Shown here: positions 60,071 through 64,000 of the stretch, one piece after another
Layout: every line of letters starts with the position of its first letter
Position numbering within the stretch: the stretch's first letter is position 1
Source of the DNA: Chromobotia macracanthus
Lineage: Eukaryota; Chordata; Actinopteri; Cypriniformes; Botiidae
DNA length: 64,000 nt
Direction of reading: 5' to 3'
NCBI GenBank assembly: GCA_036877525.1
Contig: JAZGTH010000059.1
Span: 9,114,501-9,178,500 of the forward strand
Made by a program: the position numbers and the translations under genes
Notes under the pieces: model-generated
What the model was told of the DNA's origin: nothing
What the model saw: the letters and a program-made list of their open reading frames with translations, nothing else
Databases searched by the model: none

Positions 60071-60332
60071 AAAATGTTATTTTGAAAGTTCTAAGACGTT
60101 CAAAACGTCCAGTTTGTTTAGATATTGTATAAATGTTATTGCTTGGAACGTTACTCAATCTTTTTTACTGTAAACTTAATTCTGTAACATTTTTAAAATG
60201 TTCTTTTTAAACTACTTGAGAAGAGCGTTTTATATGGATAACATAGAACATTACGAAAAGTTCTATTAATGTTACTGCAAGAATGTTAGGAAACATTAGT
60301 CAACGTTCTTAGAACGTTCCCTGTTAGCTGGG
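60071..60332 (+). mobile_element. TIR element copy with intact right terminus
   Basis: AATGTTATTTTGAAAGTTC, GTTCAAAACGTCCAGTTTG and TACTGCAAGAATGTTAGG lead to TTCCCTGTTAGCTGGG. The first 60 bp of the left arm is missing. It would lie in an intron just upstream of a candidate acceptor of the minus-strand gene. Confidence 0.88.
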
Positions 60333-61535
60333 ACAGCCCATCTGTATCTGCATTGCTGCAATGTTTAGAGTTAGCTTCACTAGTGCTTAGCAACAACGCT
60401 TTAAAAACAAACACACTCAGTGGAATTGATCCCAAAACCTGTTATCAAGCCCCGGTTTTCACACACTTACAGCCCATCCTGTTCGGCCCATCACTCGCCA
60501 TGTCCTACTGAGTGCTGAGAGTCCTCGATCTCAACTTTCCAAAACCCCTTGTCCTCAGACAGCCAGGCAGAACCAAGACCAGCCATGTAGCACAATAACC
60601 AGACATGAGAGTCTTTAAAAGTGCACACTCGTCCTGTTCCTACTCATATTCAATCAAACATATTCAATTCCTTTTACTTTCCCAGCATAATGACAGTACA
60701 GTAGGAAGGATTTGAGAATGTATACGCTGCTGTATAATTATAGGCTCTTCTTATATTTCTTTCACCATAAAGAAACTGGCAACAGGTTAAACAAACAATG
60801 CCCAAATAGATTTTACTGAACATGTCCATTCCTTTCTTTGGGAATAAAGGGAAAAGGGTCATATCATACTTTGTTATTATTATTGTTATTCCTTATTTTG
60901 TTTTTAATTAGGTCCTTATAATCTTTGTGAAATTATCCGCACCATTTATTTTAATTTTCTATGACAGTTTTCCACCCTCTGTCTGACCCTTAAAAGGCCA
61001 TAAAGAACTGCAGAAAAAAGCCTATTTAAAGCCTAGGTCAACACAAGTAAACTTTAACAGGTAAACACAGATAAATTTTGCTTAAGTAAGAAGTTGATGT
61101 CAGGTCAAACAGAGTTTGCATGGCCCCGTTTTTTAAAAACAGCCTCCTTTCAAAGCTGAATTGGACTCTTATATGTATAACTTTATATTTTGTCTCAAAA
61201 GATCAAGTAAAATTTGATTCTTCATGATATGACCTATTTAAATGAGCAGTGAAAGCAACCTGCTCCACAAATGTTTGTTAAAAGGTTAAAGAGGTTGTAT
61301 TAAATATATACTGTCGTCCTCTGTCCCACAGGCCTTTAAAGCTGATGCCTAAAAGCACTGTAGCGTCACCAGGGATGTGAAAATCTCTCCATGGGCTCTT
61401 GTAAATGCCTTGGACAGGAGATAGGAAGTGAAAAATGCCGGACTTAGTCTCTGAGAGAAAGCACAGGTTCTTTTCACAAGTGGCGTAACACAAGTCACAG
61501 TGCTGCTGAGCAGAAGGAAAAGCACTTTTCTTCAC
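60333..61535. other. Probable intronic sequence, one weak exon-like spot
   Basis: Mostly AT-rich. On the minus strand a good donor-like GGGCT|GTAAGTGTG occurs near 60465-60475, but all simple acceptor choices upstream give frames with stops or phases that do not fit, so no exon is called. Confidence 0.35.
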
Positions 61536-61610
61536 CTCGCCATCAGCTCTGGAATCCAGCTCTTTTTCCAGATGGCCAAACACAGCATGAAGCTTCGCTT
61601 CCGCCAGCAC
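61536..61610 (-). CDS. Candidate internal exon, product unknown
   Basis: Minus-strand acceptor CAGCTGTAG (AG at 61611-61612) and donor GGCGAG|GTGAAG (GT at 61534-61535) enclose 25 codons, VLAEAKLHAVFGHLEKEL then DSRADGE, phase 0 at both ends. It would join in frame to 59912-60043. The peptide has an amphipathic-helix look (charged and hydrophobic residues alternating), which is common in real proteins and in no way diagnostic. The frame stays open past the donor to 61278, so the exon could be longer. Product not recognised. Confidence 0.38.
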
Positions 61611-62736
61611 CTACAGCTGTCAGGTTTTGCTGCGGGGGCATTAAGAACCATAGAGCTGATCACAGGGGACCAATCCGCAGGGCCACGGAACTTTCTGTCC
61701 AGTTCCCGGCAAACAACTTCATTGTTTTATTATGGAAGAGGGTCCCATGTGGTTCTGGAGCTCAAGATCGTCAGGGTGTTGATTTGGAGCGGTCCAAGCT
61801 GGGGCCTCACAAGAACAGGGCCCGCGCACTCAGTCCACATGACTTTAAGGTCCAGGAGTTTCTAGAGTCAAGGGTTACACAGACATGAGATATAGATTTT
61901 TTAGTAGTCTGTTCATTTATTTATTACTCTTAAACTTTCTGTGCTGTTACTGGAAAATGAAGTAAAGAAAATAACAAGCCCACATAACCAACCACATTAA
62001 TATGCGATCCAGACAAAAGCATGCAAGAACAATTTATTACCTCACACAGTTTTAATTCATTGACTTGCAGGAATTTGCAAAGCAGAAAGCATGTAAATGA
62101 AAAGATTTGGTGTGATCGTTCTCATTTCAGCATGAGGCGGAACACTCTGCGGTTGCAACTTAATTTCCTGAAGGGTGCAAAAAAATTTAATTTCTGAGCT
62201 GTCACAAGCATTTGAGCATCTAAATGGGGCACTACACACATTACTGTATGTTTTCTTTTGAATCTGTTATACATGCAACCTCACAGGGTCTTATGAAAAG
62301 TCTGAGTGTTTTAGGAACACAATGGATTCCAATTTTAAGGTTGGGTGAGGTGTAGTTGTGGCCCCATGTGTCCACTGGCATGAAAGAAATCCATCCATTA
62401 ATGCCAGAGGTCTGCTGCTTTGGGTATGTGCCTATAAAATGTACGAACAGTACAGCACTGTGCTTGTCTTCAATATAGTGTATGACTGTTTTCCATACAC
62501 TCAATAAAGTAAAAATGCAAACTATATGGAATATATATGGCCTCAATTTAATACACTTTTTTTAATACACTATAACCCTCCAAAAGCTTTGCAACAATAA
62601 AATCATGCCAACCGCAATTATATACAGATAAACATCAATTACATCTGAAGAAATTTCACAGATTTCTGCAGAACCGGAACACAAATTTGCACTTTCACAA
62701 AGTAATGTATATCTTCCTAACCTTTGCATGCATGAA
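61611..62736. other. Undetermined; exon-like open frames on both strands
   Basis: 61620-61865 is GC-rich and open on the plus strand. On the minus strand, 62241-62546 and 62057-62239 contain open frames next to pyrimidine-rich acceptor-like sites, for example TTTTTTTGCACCCTTCAG at about 62170-62187. Their phases do not chain with the exon at 61536, so none is called. Confidence 0.25.
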
Positions 62737-62893
62737 TAATAACTTAAGAATATTTTTTTTTATATATGATATATAATGTTAAAAAAGTTCTACTAATGTT
62801 ACTGCGAGAATTTTGCTAACTTTTAGAGAACGTTTTGAGAGAACTTTTGGAGAATGCTAGCCAATGTTCTAGGAATGTAACCTGTAAGCTAGG
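62737..62893 (+). mobile_element. TIR element, right half
   Basis: AATAACTTAAGAATATTTTT, ATGATATATAATGTTAAAAA, TTCTACTAATGTTACTGCG and GCCAATGTTCTAGGAATG end at a mutated CCTGTAAGCTAGG. A duplicated AGAGAACGTTTTGAGAGAAC segment is visible. Confidence 0.85.
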
Positions 62894-64000
62894 TTGTATC
62901 ATGCATGCTTGCTTGCTCTGCACAAATCCCATAAACCTCTGCACAGGCTTATTCTGTGCCAGTCTACAGGTATGGGGTGAAACACAGAGGAAATGACATC
63001 AATCTGCTTATCAGACAGTTCTACATGAAAGAGCATGACGTGATGAGATGCAGGATTTGAGAGCTGAGGAACATCTGATGTTCTCTGAGACATGCAGATA
63101 GCCGCATTGGGCCACAGGCCAGCTATTCTACAAATGAGCTGTCAAACCTGCTGATCTTTAGATTTGTCTTCTTGTCTGGTTGTTGTTCACCAGGGGTCTC
63201 GTCCACATATGTTTCCAATCAAAGCTTCTAAAGGAGGGCTGATCCCTGATCCAAAACCCACTGCCATTTCATCACCGAACATTAACCAGAGGGAAAATTG
63301 CAGATTTCAGACCATTCAATATCACAAAAAGCAATATTTGCTTGTCATGGTAATTATGCTAAACATCTTCAATGTCAAGCTATTTAAGAGTATTTTCAGG
63401 GGTTAAGAGTGCGTGTATTGCTTTTGTCCTGGAACGTGAGTCTAAGTGATGGCATTTGGTTAGATTGTGAGCCAATCATTCTAAAGACAAGCTCAATCTG
63501 TCCATCCAGTAAACGGGCAAAGGTCCCAGTCAAAACAGCTGCTGCTGGATGCCTCATTTTGAGGTTGAATAATCACCTCCAGGTGTTCAACCGATGTGAA
63601 ATACAAATACAATTCCTTTAACAGTTCACATAGTTCTTCATTTGTCAGGCAGTAGTTATGATGACGTATTTTTAATGATGAAGAACTTGTAGTTTTAGGA
63701 AGATACAGTGTTACATTTAAGAGTCATTATCAACACTACATATGAAAGAGACGATTTCTATACATGTCTGATTATTGGCTCTAAGGCTGCAAGTGAAATA
63801 TAACTGTGTGTTAGTTAGCATCACATCACATTCCTGTATAATGTTGCATGTCAATATGAGTTGAATTTATTGAATTGGCCTCGTGTGCAGAAGGTTTTTG
63901 GGTGTTAAAGGCTGTTGTGCGGGTGACATACATGTGAACACAGGTTAAGCCCATTTGAGGGTTCTAATCTTAAAGGGGTTGGGCACATCAATGAGGAAAG
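62894..64000. other. Non-coding stretch, nothing assigned
   Basis: No repeat family, exon or regulatory block stands out. Short plus ORFs at 63164-63621 have no supporting signals. If the minus-strand gene is real, this could be intron or upstream exons not recognised by eye. Confidence 0.35.

Noticed and set aside
60440..60580. Good minus-strand donor GGGCT|GTAAGTGTG
   Set aside because: All nearby acceptor choices give frames with stops, or a phase incompatible with the downstream exon.
62057..62546. Two minus-strand exon-like frames with pyrimidine-rich acceptors
   Set aside because: Their phases do not connect to each other or to the exon at 61536-61610, and donors are weak.
1..64000. 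CRISPR arrays, bacterial operons, viral genomes or a novel defence system
   Set aside because: The DNA has fish-type repeats and splice-like signals; no regularly spaced repeats with unique spacers, no clustered long ORFs and no viral protein motifs were seen.

Overview
The window looks like nuclear DNA of a teleost fish, most likely a cypriniform or another otophysan. It is AT-rich, has no bacterial-style gene packing, and no long ORF that I can assign to a known protein. Most of the recognisable sequence is transposon debris: about 24 copies of one short terminal-inverted-repeat element, 3' ends of an L2-type LINE, a palindromic family ending in TTAAAGG/CCTTTAA-like sequence, and a cypriniform-type 'ACACTTTATTTTGAT' repeat. 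Simple repeats are also common. The taxonomic call rests on remembered resemblance to fish repeats, not on a search.

Layout. Positions 1-57 kb are almost entirely non-coding (gene desert or introns). The main feature is the MITE-like family with TIR CCCAGCTAACA, about one copy per 2.7 kb, 17 in one orientation and 7 in the other. Copies include full-length (about 313 bp), internally deleted (100-173 bp), truncated, split and partly inverted forms. Between them lie unique stretches of higher GC or CpG content (about 8.7, 12.5, 20.3, 22.5, 33.2, 44.3, 44.9 and 54.6 kb) that could be conserved non-coding elements or unrecognised exons. A candidate minus-strand terminal exon lies at 1373-1628, with a good acceptor and an AATAAA downstream.

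Positions 57.1-57.6 kb are the only clear CpG-rich segment. It carries a possible minus-strand first coding exon (57430-57483, starting MGLTGSEDIEDVK) with a consensus donor, plus an RFX X-box-like motif. It abuts a 0.7 kb TATC microsatellite at 57.6-58.3 kb. Beyond that, 58.4-61.6 kb holds open segments on the minus strand whose splice signals and phases can be joined into the 3' part of a gene ending at 58466. I do not recognise the product. If both models hold, two minus-strand genes sit head to tail, the second starting about 1 kb after the first ends, and much of 1-57 kb could be introns of the second gene.

No rRNA, intact tRNA, CRISPR, operon, virus or toxin gene was seen. All exon calls are by eye (splice consensus, reading frame, phase) and need transcript or homology support. 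ORFs of 60-150 codons arise by chance in a window this size.
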